Part shown: in pieces, positions 31,618 to 40,775 of the stretch | Position numbering within the stretch: position 1 is the first letter of the stretch | How the letters are laid out: each line of letters opens with the position of its first letter | NCBI GenBank assembly: GCA_023091665.1 | Contig: JALJCQ010000009.1 | Coordinates: forward strand, 62,001-126,000 | From: Pythium myriotylum | Taxonomy: Eukaryota; Oomycota; Peronosporomycetes; Pythiales; Pythiaceae | DNA length: 64,000 nt | Direction of reading: 5' to 3' | The notes under the pieces: model-generated | The model's database searches: none | Told to the model about the DNA's origin: nothing | Seen by the model: only the letters and a program-made list of their open reading frames with translations | Position numbers and translations under genes: made by a program

Positions 31618-31874
31618 GCCGGAACGAGAGCGTTCTTTTTTCCCACTGCGTATCGATGCCACAATGGTCTGTCAAGAGCTGCTCGGGTTCGGCGCATTCG
31701 TTATTAGAGGTTTTTGAAGGCAAAGTCAAGTTCGGGAACGTTCTCGAACTCCCTTGTCGAAGGTTCATTCAACTATGGGAAGTATACGTTTATAGAGGTA
31801 CATCTCAGGATCACATGCGGTGCGGAATAATGCTTCGTTTAAAATAATACTGGAGTTTCATGGTACAGAGCTCT

Positions 31875-33662
31875 CTACGCGCGGCTCACGGGTTGCCGCA
31901 TGTCGATGTGGACCTCGGACGGCCTCGCACTGCTGGCGGTGCTGGCTGTGAAATTGCTCGGTCTCGGGACGCCCTGGCCGTTCGGCCCAACGTAGGACGT
32001 GCTGGTGCGAGTGTCCTGAGTCGACCGAGCTGATCCTGGCGGAGTTCCAGGCTCGCACTGTGGAGTGAGCAGGTTACGACCGAGTGTGTTGGACTGCTGT
32101 CGTTCGAGTCGTAAGATCTGAGCCTGGCGTCGGAAGCGTCGGCGTTGGAAGTAGACGTAGACGATCACGCAGAGCGAGATGACGATCAGCACGGCTGAGA
32201 CCACGACGAGGTACATCCACCACATCCAGAAGAAGCACGGCTTGCTCGAGAACGGGAAGTACGAGCTCACGAGGCTTTTCTTGCGGTCGGACGACGAGAC
32301 GCAGTCGCAGAACGACTTGCTGGCTTTCTCGACTGTGACAGTTTTAGCCGAGGTGACGCCGTTCGGGCAGGACTTGGCGACGGCTAGCCCAAGACGCTTG
32401 GACTCGCGGTCGTGGACGGTGAAGAGGCCATCCATAAACACATCGCCCAAGAGAGTGAGGTCGCCTTCGGAAATGCCGAACACGCGGCACTTTTGGACAC
32501 CGTAGGTCGAGTAGAGCATGAGCGGACGCCAAATGTACTGAGGCGGGATCGTGATGCTGATCTGCTGCTTCGAGTCGCTCGAGTCGTCGAGCGCAAGCGA
32601 GAGCGTGATTGAAGGAAGGTCGAAAATGCTCGAGTTCGCGTTGGTTGGGTCGCAATACGACGAGCAGCACGGCACCGAGTCGCTAAAGAACGAGTCGCCC
32701 ACTCCGGGGATCACTTTCTGGACTTTGGTCCGGAGGTCGTTAACGATCGCTGTGTACACCGCCGACGGGAACGCCATGTTGCTGGTACCCGAATCGATGA
32801 TCGTTCGCGGCGAGTTGATTTCCTTGCAGCTCACGTCGAGCACGTCGTCGCCGACTTTGATAGCCGTCGTGAGCACGTTGTACCACCGCTCCTGCACGAG
32901 CGGTGTGTAGACCAAGTCGCCTTGGTAGTAAGTTTCGCCATTCGCTCCTGTGGTGCCGCCCATGATCAGCTCGCCCGAGTAGAGCGCGTCTTTGTAGTCG
33001 ACGTCCTTGATCAGCAGCGACTGCAGCGAGCCGCACATGAGCGTGCTGAACACGTTCGGCAGCGACTTGGCGGACTGCATTTTTTCAAAATACGGCGTCG
33101 GCGGGTTGCTCGAAGGAGACGCGATGCTCGAGTACGCGAGGCCGATGATGCCGTCGTAGCCGGACTGGATAAAGTTGGATTCCGCGAGGATCTCGGTGAA
33201 AGGCATGCTCGTGACCTCGCCAATCTCCTTGGACGAAAACGTGTCCTCCACGAGCTCGCCGCTCCACGAGCCCGTGACGTAGCTCACGCTGACCTGTTTC
33301 GATTGATCCACACACGTCGAGGACGCCGAGCACGAGTAGAGCGACGTGCTCGTCGACGAGCAGCAGTCGGCCGTGACCACGGCCGTGTTGGACGAGCCCG
33401 TGTCGATGAGCAGGTTGAAACTCGTGCCCGAGCCGCTCGAGTACAGCGGCGAGCCGACCGTGACCTTGACATAGTACGCCAGCCCCGTCGGCAGCCCGTA
33501 CATCTTTTGCTGCACGACGCTGGCGGCATCGACGCCGCCGAGCAGCAGCAACTGCGCGCCAAGCACGAGCGCCGTCGCGGCTCTTCTCGCCGTCGGTTTC
33601 TCGAGCGAGCTCCGCGGCCGGCGGCGGCTCGCGACCGGCGTCAAGCTCGAGCGGAGGGCCAT
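31875..33662 (-). CDS. BACE-like transmembrane pepsin-family aspartic protease
   Basis: 595 residues. An N-terminal signal anchor precedes the catalytic domain (Arg-rich, then ALVLGAQLLLLGGVDA, residues 31-46). The first catalytic motif is LLIDTGSSNTA (Asp 87) and the second TIIDSGTSNMA (Asp 290), with IIGLAYSSI between them as in pepsins. The fold pattern (TEILAESNF; LPNVFSTLMCGSL) resembles BACE-type membrane proteases. A Cys-rich juxtamembrane part (SFCDCVSSSD) precedes one membrane segment (FFWMWWMYLVVVSAVLIVIS, about residues 469-500) and a basic cytosolic tail. It is predicted to cleave extracellular or lumenal substrates. Start at 33662 chosen because an upstream in-frame frame lacks signal-like features. 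Confidence 0.9.
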   Translation of the reverse strand: MALRSSLTPVASRRRPRSSLEKPTARRAATALVLGAQLLLLGGVDAASVVQQKMYGLPTGLAYYVKVTVGSPLYSSGSGTSFNLLIDTGSSNTAVVTADCCSSTSTSLYSCSASSTCVDQSKQVSVSYVTGSWSGELVEDTFSSKEIGEVTSMPFTEILAESNFIQSGYDGIIGLAYSSIASPSSNPPTPYFEKMQSAKSLPNVFSTLMCGSLQSLLIKDVDYKDALYSGELIMGGTTGANGETYYQGDLVYTPLVQERWYNVLTTAIKVGDDVLDVSCKEINSPRTIIDSGTSNMAFPSAVYTAIVNDLRTKVQKVIPGVGDSFFSDSVPCCSSYCDPTNANSSIFDLPSITLSLALDDSSDSKQQISITIPPQYIWRPLMLYSTYGVQKCRVFGISEGDLTLLGDVFMDGLFTVHDRESKRLGLAVAKSCPNGVTSAKTVTVEKASKSFCDCVSSSDRKKSLVSSYFPFSSKPCFFWMWWMYLVVVSAVLIVISLCVIVYVYFQRRRFRRQAQILRLERQQSNTLGRNLLTPQCEPGTPPGSARSTQDTRTSTSYVGPNGQGVPRPSNFTASTASSARPSEVHIDMRQPVSRA

Positions 33663-34031
33663 GTCTTCAACGTGGTGGTTGGCGAGTGGCACCAGACGCG
33701 GAAGATGGCCCCGCGTCGCCAAGTTTGGCCGATGTCCAATTTTCGCATGCTGGTCGGTTGGGCAACCGAAACGACGCAGCTGTTTGATCGCTTCACAGCC
33801 GAATGCTACTACCTGTGACAAGTGATATTGCGCGGCTGAGAAGGGCAGGTGTCTCCGGATCTCACCATAGAACACTGCATGTAGGAGACCTGTAGGAATG
33901 GATATGTTGCTGACTTTGAGCTCCGCCCAGTCTCGCTGATCAGCGTCTCACAGTGCCGTGTCACACGTCACACCCGTGTGACTTGGAGACTTGGCGCTGA
34001 TCGGGTAAGAACTTCTTCTTCCGCTCGCTCA

Positions 34032-35075
34032 CTACGGCTCGTGCGACTGGCTCGCGCGCTTCTCGCGATCAGCCGCCAGTGTGTCTTCCATGCTAGAGTT
34101 CAGTGTCCTCGTTGCGGTTGCGGCGTCCAATCGCGGATGGCGATGGCGAGAAGATTTGCCAGGAAGACTGTGAACTCGAGTGCGCGGTCCAGTGGTGCGA
34201 CCGTCGCTCGCCACGACGCGTGCTCTCTTGGCGCGACTGGAGCTCTTGCGAAAGTCGAGGGACCAGTTCAACGGCTCCACTTTGGGCGTGGCTTCCTTCT
34301 TCTTGCTCGGAGCCGGGAGTTTGCCGGTGGAAGAGCCGTCCACATCGCGGTGGAAGAGCCGGTAAAGGCTCGTGCGAAGCTCATGCTGGTGACGCTGCAT
34401 GTCCACCAGCACGCGATTCTTCGGCGTGGGTTTGGGTGGGGAATACTCGTCGATCTGCACCTCGAGCTGGTCGAGCTCGACCTCGCTCATGGCGAGCGCG
34501 TTCGGGTACGGGTCGCGAAAGCAGGAGAGACAGAGCTGCTTGTAGCTGTAACGCACACGTGCGAGCAGATACCAAACAACCTTGGCCGAGTACAGCAGCA
34601 GCATGAGGTAGAGCACGAAGACGACGACATTGGCAGCGGTGCTCAAGTCCGGGTCACACGTCGTCGCCGATGACGCAAACGCCCATCGCTGTCCGACGAG
34701 GAGCCACGCAACATAGAGCGCGGACACGAGAAAGAGGCCGATCGTGATCCCGTTGTTCACACGGAGGTGCAAGTAGAACCACTGACGGATCAGCACCGGG
34801 AGACACGCCGCAAACGGGGCGAACAAGCCGAGAACGATTAGAAAACTCGCCAGCGGCTTCTCACAATCACGCGACATGTACACAGCGCCGAGCACGAGCG
34901 AGACGACGGCCATGTTCGCCGTCACTAAACTGAACGCGTTGTCGACATAATGAGCTGACCGCGAATTGTGGAGATCGAGCACGTCGTCCTCTCGCTGCTC
35001 GTGGACTTGCTGGGCGAGCCGCCTCTGTCGGTCTGTCGCCGTGAGAGTTTGCTCGCTGCCTGTGCTTTCATCCAT
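34032..35075 (-). CDS. Four-TM protein with basic cytosolic tail, unknown
   Basis: 347 residues, single exon. A hydrophilic N-terminus (about 50 residues) is followed by four hydrophobic segments (NMAVVSLVLGAVYM; FLIVLGLFAPFAACLPVL; TIGLFLVSALYVAWLL; VVVFVLYLMLLLYSAKVVWY). A soluble acidic region (DPYPNALAMSEVELDQLEVQ) and a Ser/Arg/Lys-rich tail of about 100 residues complete it. Family not recognized. Two fragments of this gene (37951-38035) lie downstream of the first palindrome, so the locus was involved in a local duplication. Confidence 0.75.
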   Translation of the reverse strand: MDESTGSEQTLTATDRQRRLAQQVHEQREDDVLDLHNSRSAHYVDNAFSLVTANMAVVSLVLGAVYMSRDCEKPLASFLIVLGLFAPFAACLPVLIRQWFYLHLRVNNGITIGLFLVSALYVAWLLVGQRWAFASSATTCDPDLSTAANVVVFVLYLMLLLYSAKVVWYLLARVRYSYKQLCLSCFRDPYPNALAMSEVELDQLEVQIDEYSPPKPTPKNRVLVDMQRHQHELRTSLYRLFHRDVDGSSTGKLPAPSKKKEATPKVEPLNWSLDFRKSSSRAKRARVVASDGRTTGPRTRVHSLPGKSSRHRHPRLDAATATRTLNSSMEDTLAADREKRASQSHEP

Positions 35076-35641
35076 CGCTTTTAATCGCTCTGGGCGAGTC
35101 CCAAGAAGAGCACCATACGCAAGAATAGCTCATGGATGGCTACACTCGATTTTAGGAGAGAGTAGTGGTGTGTCTTAGCTTTACTAAAACCGCATTATTT
35201 GCGAACATGTGCACCCAATCGCGGTTTTAATAGAGTCACGACTGTAGACCATGCATGACGGTGACAAGCTTTATCCCACTTTGAGCCATTGCTGTACGCA
35301 CGTCAACCAAACAAGCCAGGTCTTCCTTCATGGTGCTGACAGAAGGACACCAGCAAGACAAGAAACCACCCCTGAGATTTCAACCCACGACACTTTATGG
35401 ACATTATGCAAATATGTATGTATGCGACCCATATCTCGGTCAAATCATCTGCCTTTCAGTCAGTCGATTCGGTAGATATGAGCCGTGCTTCGACGTCGAG
35501 TGGCCGGAGCCGTTTTGATTGCAAAGAGGGCGATATTATGATAGCTGATGACTCGACATGTGATGAGGTGGCTGTCACCAACCACAGTTTGTAAAGACAA
35601 CCAGCGTCCTCGCTCAGCTTCACCGAGACCGATGACCAGCT
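35076..35641. other. Intergenic region including outer end of palindrome 1
   Basis: About 565 bp. 35087-35305 is the duplicated 5' flank of the four-TM gene. From 35306 the left arm of palindrome 1 holds the 3' flank of the secreted gene. 35087-35520 is partly repeated at 38431-38840, showing an older segmental copy. No separate gene is supported. Confidence 0.6.
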
Positions 35642-36151
35642 CTACTTCCTCAAGTAGGCGTTCCCGTTCGAGTCGAGGCACTTTCCAATCAGCGTCACGG
35701 TCACACTGTCCATGCCCACTTTGCTGGAGACGACGCTGTTGGTCTTGCCGCAATCGCTGGTCTGTCCGCCGGTCGTGAACGAGGCGAAGATTTCTCCTTC
35801 ACCAAGCGAGTTGTAGTCCGGACGGCCGCCTTGGTTGATCCAGACGCTGCCGTATTGCGAGTTTGTCATGCTGGACCCAAAGATCCGCCCGACATTCACG
35901 TTGCTGTTGAAGTCCTTGTTGATGATCTTGTTCACGTTGATATCGCCCGGGTTCTGGTTGCAGTCAGCGAGCTCGCGGAAAATGTACCAGCCGAAGTAGT
36001 TTGTTGTCACCTTCGGGTTGCAGAACTGTCCTTGCCCACAAGGCGGAAAGTATTGGGTGGTTTCGGATTCCCAGACGGAGTAGATGCAAAAGTTGTGCGC
36101 CGAGGCTCCGACGAGCGTGGCTGCGACTGCGAGGATCTGGAAGGCGAGCAT
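35642..36151 (-). CDS. Secreted protein, palindrome 1 left copy
   Basis: 169 residues. The start at 36151 gives a clear signal peptide (MLAFQILAVAATLVGASA, cleavage before HNF). The mature part has six Cys (HNFC, FPPC, QFCNP, ADCNQ, SDCG, GKCL), a Gly/Asn/Gln-rich centre (RIFGSSMTNSQYGSVWINQG) and ends LRK. No family recognized; the size and expansion resemble oomycete secreted proteins. Members at 37105, 38925 and 40000 are near-identical or closely related. The frame is open upstream to 36493, but that is palindrome-spacer sequence. Confidence 0.85.
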   Translation of the reverse strand: MLAFQILAVAATLVGASAHNFCIYSVWESETTQYFPPCGQGQFCNPKVTTNYFGWYIFRELADCNQNPGDINVNKIINKDFNSNVNVGRIFGSSMTNSQYGSVWINQGGRPDYNSLGEGEIFASFTTGGQTSDCGKTNSVVSSKVGMDSVTVTLIGKCLDSNGNAYLRK

Positions 36152-36303
36152 CTTGATCTTTTGTGGAAGTTGGAGAATCGAATACTCGTAGTCGAGGGAA
36201 GGGAAGGAGCTGGGGTTGTTGGAAGGCGAAGGCAAATTGATGAATGACCAAACGAGGCCGAGGCTTGCAGCGTAGACCGGGGCGAGCGCCAAAGCCGCGT
36301 CAA

Positions 36304-36952
36304 AATGGTGACCTCCTATCCACTTCCATGTTGCCCTGCGTATCTGCAATGTCGTCAGCTTGGACACACGGTAGTGATGAACCCATGGACCCAGGTTTTC
36401 AACGTTGAAGCTGTGGAGGTCGACGTGAAAATCCTGCGATGGTTGACGGTTGATGGTGACGATGGGACGCAGGATGTTCCACACATATTTCAAGCCAATG
36501 AGATATTTCGAAAGTGATCGCGCCGTCCACTGCGGAAACCAGCAATATAATACGCGAGCGCCACGACGTGATCCACAACTGCGAGAGGATTATCCAGCCC
36601 ATCACTAAGGCATGCTACCTTGTAACCGCCTCTCCGCACCATCGTTCCATTCGTCTCGTCCCCCTGTATCATACGATTCGTAGGTAACTCAAAATCATGC
36701 CACTGATGAACCCATGCACCCAGGCGGTCAACTCTGTTGAAGTACACGAGGGGTTCAAAAGTTTAGTGGATGGGGACTCCAAATCACGTCAGCGATGAGT
36801 ACGGTCCATCAACCAAGGCTATCAGCACGAGGATTGACTACTGCGTTAGTGGAAGTTTAAAAGGGGACTTGGACCTAGGGAATTCAAAACATTTTCATGG
36901 CCGAAACAATATAGGTGACTGCAATCAATTTTAAAGTTCTGTGTTAGCATCA
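36304..36952. other. Spacer of palindrome 1
   Basis: 649 bp between the arms. It has two imperfect copies of a TGATGAACCCATG[G/C]ACCCAGG block (about 36376 and 36703) whose minus-strand translations look related (NLGPWVHHYR and RLGAWVHQWH). This may be a decayed gene or mobile sequence. No intact ORF or RNA gene. It must hold any promoter elements upstream of the arm-borne cores. Confidence 0.4.
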
Positions 36953-37008
36953 TTGACGCGGCTTTGGCGCTCGCCCCGGTCTACGCTGCAAGCCTCGGCC
37001 TCGTTTGG

Positions 37009-37022
37009 TCATTCATCAATTT
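37009..37022 (+). promoter_or_regulatory. Oomycete Inr+FPR-like core of secreted gene (right copy)
   Basis: TCATTCATCAATTT, 83 bp upstream of the ATG at 37105. The mirror copy serves the left gene. The second-palindrome genes have CCATTCATCAATTT (39900-39913 and mirror). Confidence 0.55.
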
Positions 37023-37104
37023 GCCTTCGCCTTCCAACAACCCCAGCTCCTTCCCTTCCCTCGACTGCGAGTATTCGATTCTCCAACTTCCACAAAAGAT
37101 CAAG

Positions 37105-37614
37105 ATGCTCGCCTTCCAGATCCTCGCAGTCGCAGCCACGCTCGTCGGAGCCTCGGCGCACAACTTTTGCATCTACTCCGTCTGGGAATCCGAAACCACC
37201 CAATACTTTCCGCCTTGTGGGCAAGGACAGTTCTGCAACCCGAAGGTGACAACAAACTACTTCGGCTGGTACATTTTCCGCGAGCTCGCTGACTGCAACC
37301 AGAACCCGGGCGATATCAACGTGAACAAGATCATCAACAAGGACTTCAACAGCAACGTGAATGTCGGGCGGATCTTTGGGTCCAGCATGACAAACTCGCA
37401 ATACGGCAGCGTCTGGATCAACCAAGGCGGCCGTCCGGACTACAACTCACTGGGCGAAGGGCAAATCTTCGCCTCGTTCACGACCGGCGGACAGACCAGC
37501 GATTGCGGCAAGACCAACAGCGTCGTCTCCAGCAAAGTGGGCATGGACAGTGTGACCGTGACGCTGATTGGAAAGTGCCTCGACTCGAACGGGAACGCCT
37601 ACTTGAGGAAGTAG
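37105..37614 (+). CDS. Secreted protein, palindrome 1 right copy
   Basis: 169 residues, mirror image of the gene at 35642-36151, with the same signal peptide. One noted coding change within it is GEGQIFAS for GEGEIFAS; a Tyr/Cys change lies in the upstream frame. Both are kept open, so both copies may be functional. Gene conversion between arms could explain the near identity. Confidence 0.85.
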   Translation: MLAFQILAVAATLVGASAHNFCIYSVWESETTQYFPPCGQGQFCNPKVTTNYFGWYIFRELADCNQNPGDINVNKIINKDFNSNVNVGRIFGSSMTNSQYGSVWINQGGRPDYNSLGEGQIFASFTTGGQTSDCGKTNSVVSSKVGMDSVTVTLIGKCLDSNGNAYLRK

Positions 37615-37950
37615 AGCTGGTCATCGGTCTCGGTGAAGCTGAGCGAGGACGCTGGTTGTCTTTACAAACTGTGGTTGGTGACAGCCACCTCATCACATGT
37701 CGAGTCATCAGCTATCATAATATCGCCCTCTTTGCAATCAAAACGGCTCCGGCCACTCGACGTCGAAGCACGGCTCATATCTACCGAATCGACTGACTGA
37801 AAGGCAGATGATTTGACCGAGATATGGGTCGCATACATACATATTTGCATAATGTCCATAAAGTGTCGTGGGTTGAAATCTCAGGGGTGGTTTCTTGTCT
37901 TGCTGGTGTCCTTCTGTCAGCACCATGAAGGAAGACCTGGCTTGTTTGGT

Positions 37951-38035
37951 GCAGCGGTGCTCAGGTCCGGGTCACACATTCACTCGCTCGTTGTCTCGAG
38001 AGACTCGCTGCCTGTGCTTTCATTCATCGCTTTTC
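37951..38035. pseudogene. Two fused fragments of the four-TM gene
   Basis: 37951-37979 matches the region around 34638-34661 (GCGGTGCTCAAGTCCGGGTCACAC, here with G for A). 37999-38035 matches 35041-35082 around the start codon of that gene (CTCGCTGCCTGTGCTTTCATYCATCGCTTTT). About 380 bp are missing between them. The fragment abuts the palindrome 1 end and so marks a rearrangement junction. Confidence 0.6.
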
Positions 38036-38924
38036 ACCGTTATTCTCCAGAGAGCCTACTAGTAGGCTCCAGAGGCTACCAGTAGGCTCACTTTCAACAT
38101 TAGATTTTGAGGAAGGAGCGAGAGCTATCGCCAAAGTAGACTAATGGGCTCTTCACATTTGTGCTGGTGGCCTTCTAATATCATGCGCAGGACCATACCG
38201 GTCTTGCCGACGCGCTCATTGCTTTTCCCACATACCGTGTCGCCTTCTCGGAGTTTTTTCACGACGACTTGGTCTTTTCGAGTCGGACAGAGGGTGTCTG
38301 AGAGGACCGAGATTGCTGCTGCGAGCTCTCTGTGACTTCCCCGAGCTTCCGCGCCAGGGCAGAACGACTCTTCATTTAGTTTTGAGGCCTCCCAGTTAGC
38401 CCTGTACTGCCCATCTCACACCACATCCAATCGCTCTCGGCAAGTCGCAAGAAGAGCACTATCCGCATTGAGAGGTCGTGGATGGCTTCATTCGTATGTA
38501 AGAGAACGTGCAAGCCCTCGTCTCAGTACGGTTTTAAAAGAGTTGCGACCACCACGCATGACGCTCGCAGTGACCTGCAAGAATTTTCACGCTGAGTTTA
38601 CTCTTGAATCTCGAGACATCACTGTAGCTGCTCTCCTCGCGGCTTGTGCCAACTAAACATGCCAGGTCTTCCTTCACGGGTGTGAACAGATGAACACTGG
38701 CACGGCAACAATCCATCACTGAGATTTCAACCCACGACATTGTATGCACAGATGTATACGACCCATATCTCGATCTAACCATCTGCATTTCAGTCAGTCG
38801 ATACTGCAAATATGTGCCGTGCTTCGATGAAGAGCACTTAAAGTCGTTGAATGCGGAGAGGCCGATATTGCTCGTGAAGTCGAGCAGCATCTTCGCTCAG
38901 ATTCGCAGAAACTGAAAACTAACT
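38036..38924. other. Rearranged intergenic region before palindrome 2
   Basis: About 890 bp. A short duplicated AGTAGGCTCYAGAG motif lies at 38058-38090. 38431-38840 is an older diverged copy of 35087-35520 (for example CCAGGTCTTCCTTCA and GAGATTTCAACCCACGACA shared). No gene is supported. Confidence 0.6.
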
Positions 38925-39437
38925 CTACTTCCTCAAGTAGGCGTTCCCGTTGGAGTTGAGGCACTCTCCAATCAGCCTCACAGTGATACTGTCCATGCCC
39001 ACTTCCTCGGAGACGACAATGCTCGTCTTGCTGCAATCGCTCGTTTGTCCACCAGTGGTGAACGAGGCGAAGATTTCTCCTTCACCAAGCGAGTTGTAGT
39101 CCGGACGGCCGCCTTGGTTGATCCAAATGCTGCCGTACTGTGAGTTTGTCATACTGGACCCAAAGATCCGCCCGACATTCACGTTGCTGTTGAAGTCCTT
39201 GTTGATGATCTTGTTCACGTTGATGTCACCTGGATTCTGGTTGCAGTCGGCGAGCTCTCGGAAAATGTACCAGCCGTAGTAGTTAGTTGTGACTTTCGGG
39301 TTGCAGAACTGCCCAAATTGACAAGGTGGGAAAAACTGGAACGTTTCCGATTCCCAGATAGAGTAGATGCAAAAATTGTGGGCTGAAGACATTCCGACCA
39401 ACGCTGCTGCGGCTGTGAGGATCTGCAAGGCGAGCAT
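38925..39437 (-). CDS. Secreted protein, palindrome 2 left copy
   Basis: 170 residues with signal peptide (MLALQILTAAAALVGMSSA, cleavage before HNF). About four fifths identical to the palindrome 1 proteins, with the same Cys positions (FPPCQFGQFC; ADCNQ; SDCSK; GECL) and C-terminal AYLRK. A diverged member of the same family. Shared 3' flank with the palindrome 1 copies shows common origin by segmental duplication. Confidence 0.84.
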   Translation of the reverse strand: MLALQILTAAAALVGMSSAHNFCIYSIWESETFQFFPPCQFGQFCNPKVTTNYYGWYIFRELADCNQNPGDINVNKIINKDFNSNVNVGRIFGSSMTNSQYGSIWINQGGRPDYNSLGEGEIFASFTTGGQTSDCSKTSIVVSEEVGMDSITVRLIGECLNSNGNAYLRK

Positions 39438-40496
39438 CTTGTTCTTTTCTGCAGTTGGAGAAAATTGGAGTTGGAGAATCGGATACTCGAGGGAAAGAGC
39501 TGGGGTTATCGGAAGGAGAATGTAAATTGATGAATGGCCAGAGGGTGACAAGGCTCAAGGAGTCGCATGTATCCCTCTAGCCTGCGCTTGCAGAGGGTGA
39601 GAGGACGAGCGCAGAGTCAACGATGCCGATTCTCAGTCCTAAAAAAACCACCTGAATTTCCCTACGTTTGAGTTCCCTACTACCACGTACGCCTCCTGGG
39701 AGCCCAGTATTGGCGACCTGAGTTTATGGGTCCACCCACTGTACTGGGGTGATTTGTGTTGAATCTGTTTGAAGTTCAAGCGCGTTCATCCTTTTTAGGA
39801 CTGAGAATCGGCATCGTTGACTCTGCGCTCGTCCTCTCACCCTCTGCAAGCGCAGGCTAGAGGGATACATGCGACTCCTTGAGCCTTGTCACCCTCTGGC
39901 CATTCATCAATTTACATTCTCCTTCCGATAACCCCAGCTCTTTCCCTCGAGTATCCGATTCTCCAACTCCAATTTTCTCCAACTGCAGAAAAGAACAAGA
40001 TGCTCGCCTTGCAGATCCTCACAGCCGCAGCAGCGTTGGTCGGAATGTCTTCAGCCCACAATTTTTGCATCTACTCTATCTGGGAATCGGAAACGTTCCA
40101 GTTTTTCCCACCTTGTCAATTTGGGCAGTTCTGCAACCCGAAAGTCACAACTAACTACTACGGCTGGTACATTTTCCGAGAGTTCGCCGACTGCAACCAG
40201 AATCCAGGTGACATCAACGTGAACAAGATCATCAACAAGGACTTCAACAGCAACGTGAATGTCGGGCGGATCTTTGGGTCCAGTATGACAAACTCACAGT
40301 ACGGCAGCATTTGGATCAACCAAGGCGGCCGTCCAGACTACAACTCGCTTGGTGAAGGAGAAATCTTCGCCTCGTTCACCACTGGTGGACAAACGAGCGA
40401 TTGCAGCAAGACGAGCATTGTCGTCTCCGAGGAAGTGGGCATGGACAGTATCACTGTGAGGCTGATTGGAGAGTGCCTCAACTCCAACGGGAACGC
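38941..40496. repeat. Palindrome 2: inverted repeat, arms 705 bp, spacer 146 bp
   Basis: Left arm 38941-39645 is the near-perfect reverse complement of right arm 39792-40496; spacer 39646-39791. Each arm carries a secreted gene transcribed outward. One coding change is seen (FRELAD versus FREFAD). The outer edge lies inside the C-terminal codons of the genes: left keeps AYLRK, right ends after GNAF. Confidence 0.95.
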
Positions 40497-40503
40497 ATTC
40501 TGA
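40000..40503 (+). CDS. Secreted protein, palindrome 2 right copy, C-terminally clipped
   Basis: 167 residues, mirror of 38925-39437. The arm breakpoint at 40496 replaces the last codons, so the protein ends GNAF instead of GNAYLRK. Signal peptide and all six Cys are retained, so function may persist. Its 3' flank is unrelated to the left copy. Confidence 0.82.
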   Translation: MLALQILTAAAALVGMSSAHNFCIYSIWESETFQFFPPCQFGQFCNPKVTTNYYGWYIFREFADCNQNPGDINVNKIINKDFNSNVNVGRIFGSSMTNSQYGSIWINQGGRPDYNSLGEGEIFASFTTGGQTSDCSKTSIVVSEEVGMDSITVRLIGECLNSNGNAF

Positions 40504-40775
40504 AGAGCAGAGCCCCGCGTCGATGGCTACATCCGTATCTAATCGAATATCCGTATACTCCTCCTATTTGCTTCTATTAAAACCGCATCTCTTGCTTGTA
40601 TACTTCACTAAGTGCGGTCCACGCTTACGTTCGCACGAGCAGCTCCGATACCCCGATAGGTTCGCATCGCTTGGTCGGCAGAGCTCCCCGAGACCCACCT
40701 CGACCTCCTCCACGGCTCGTCCGTCGCCGCCGCCGTCGCCGTCGCGCTCTCTGCAGCGCCTCGCCCGTCGTCGCC

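Larger units (their letters stand above)
35306..37950. repeat. Palindrome 1: inverted repeat, arms 998 bp, spacer 649 bp
   Basis: Left arm 35306-36303 is the reverse complement of right arm 36953-37950, almost perfectly: coding differences seen are Glu/Gln and Tyr/Cys changes. Each arm carries a complete secreted-protein gene with its core promoter and 3' flank. Genes point away from the spacer (36304-36952). Transcription through both arms would give a hairpin RNA. Confidence 0.95.

Noticed and set aside
32922..33818. 298-codon frame antisense to the aspartic protease
   Set aside because: Arg-rich composition typical of the reverse strand of a GC-rich gene; no domains.
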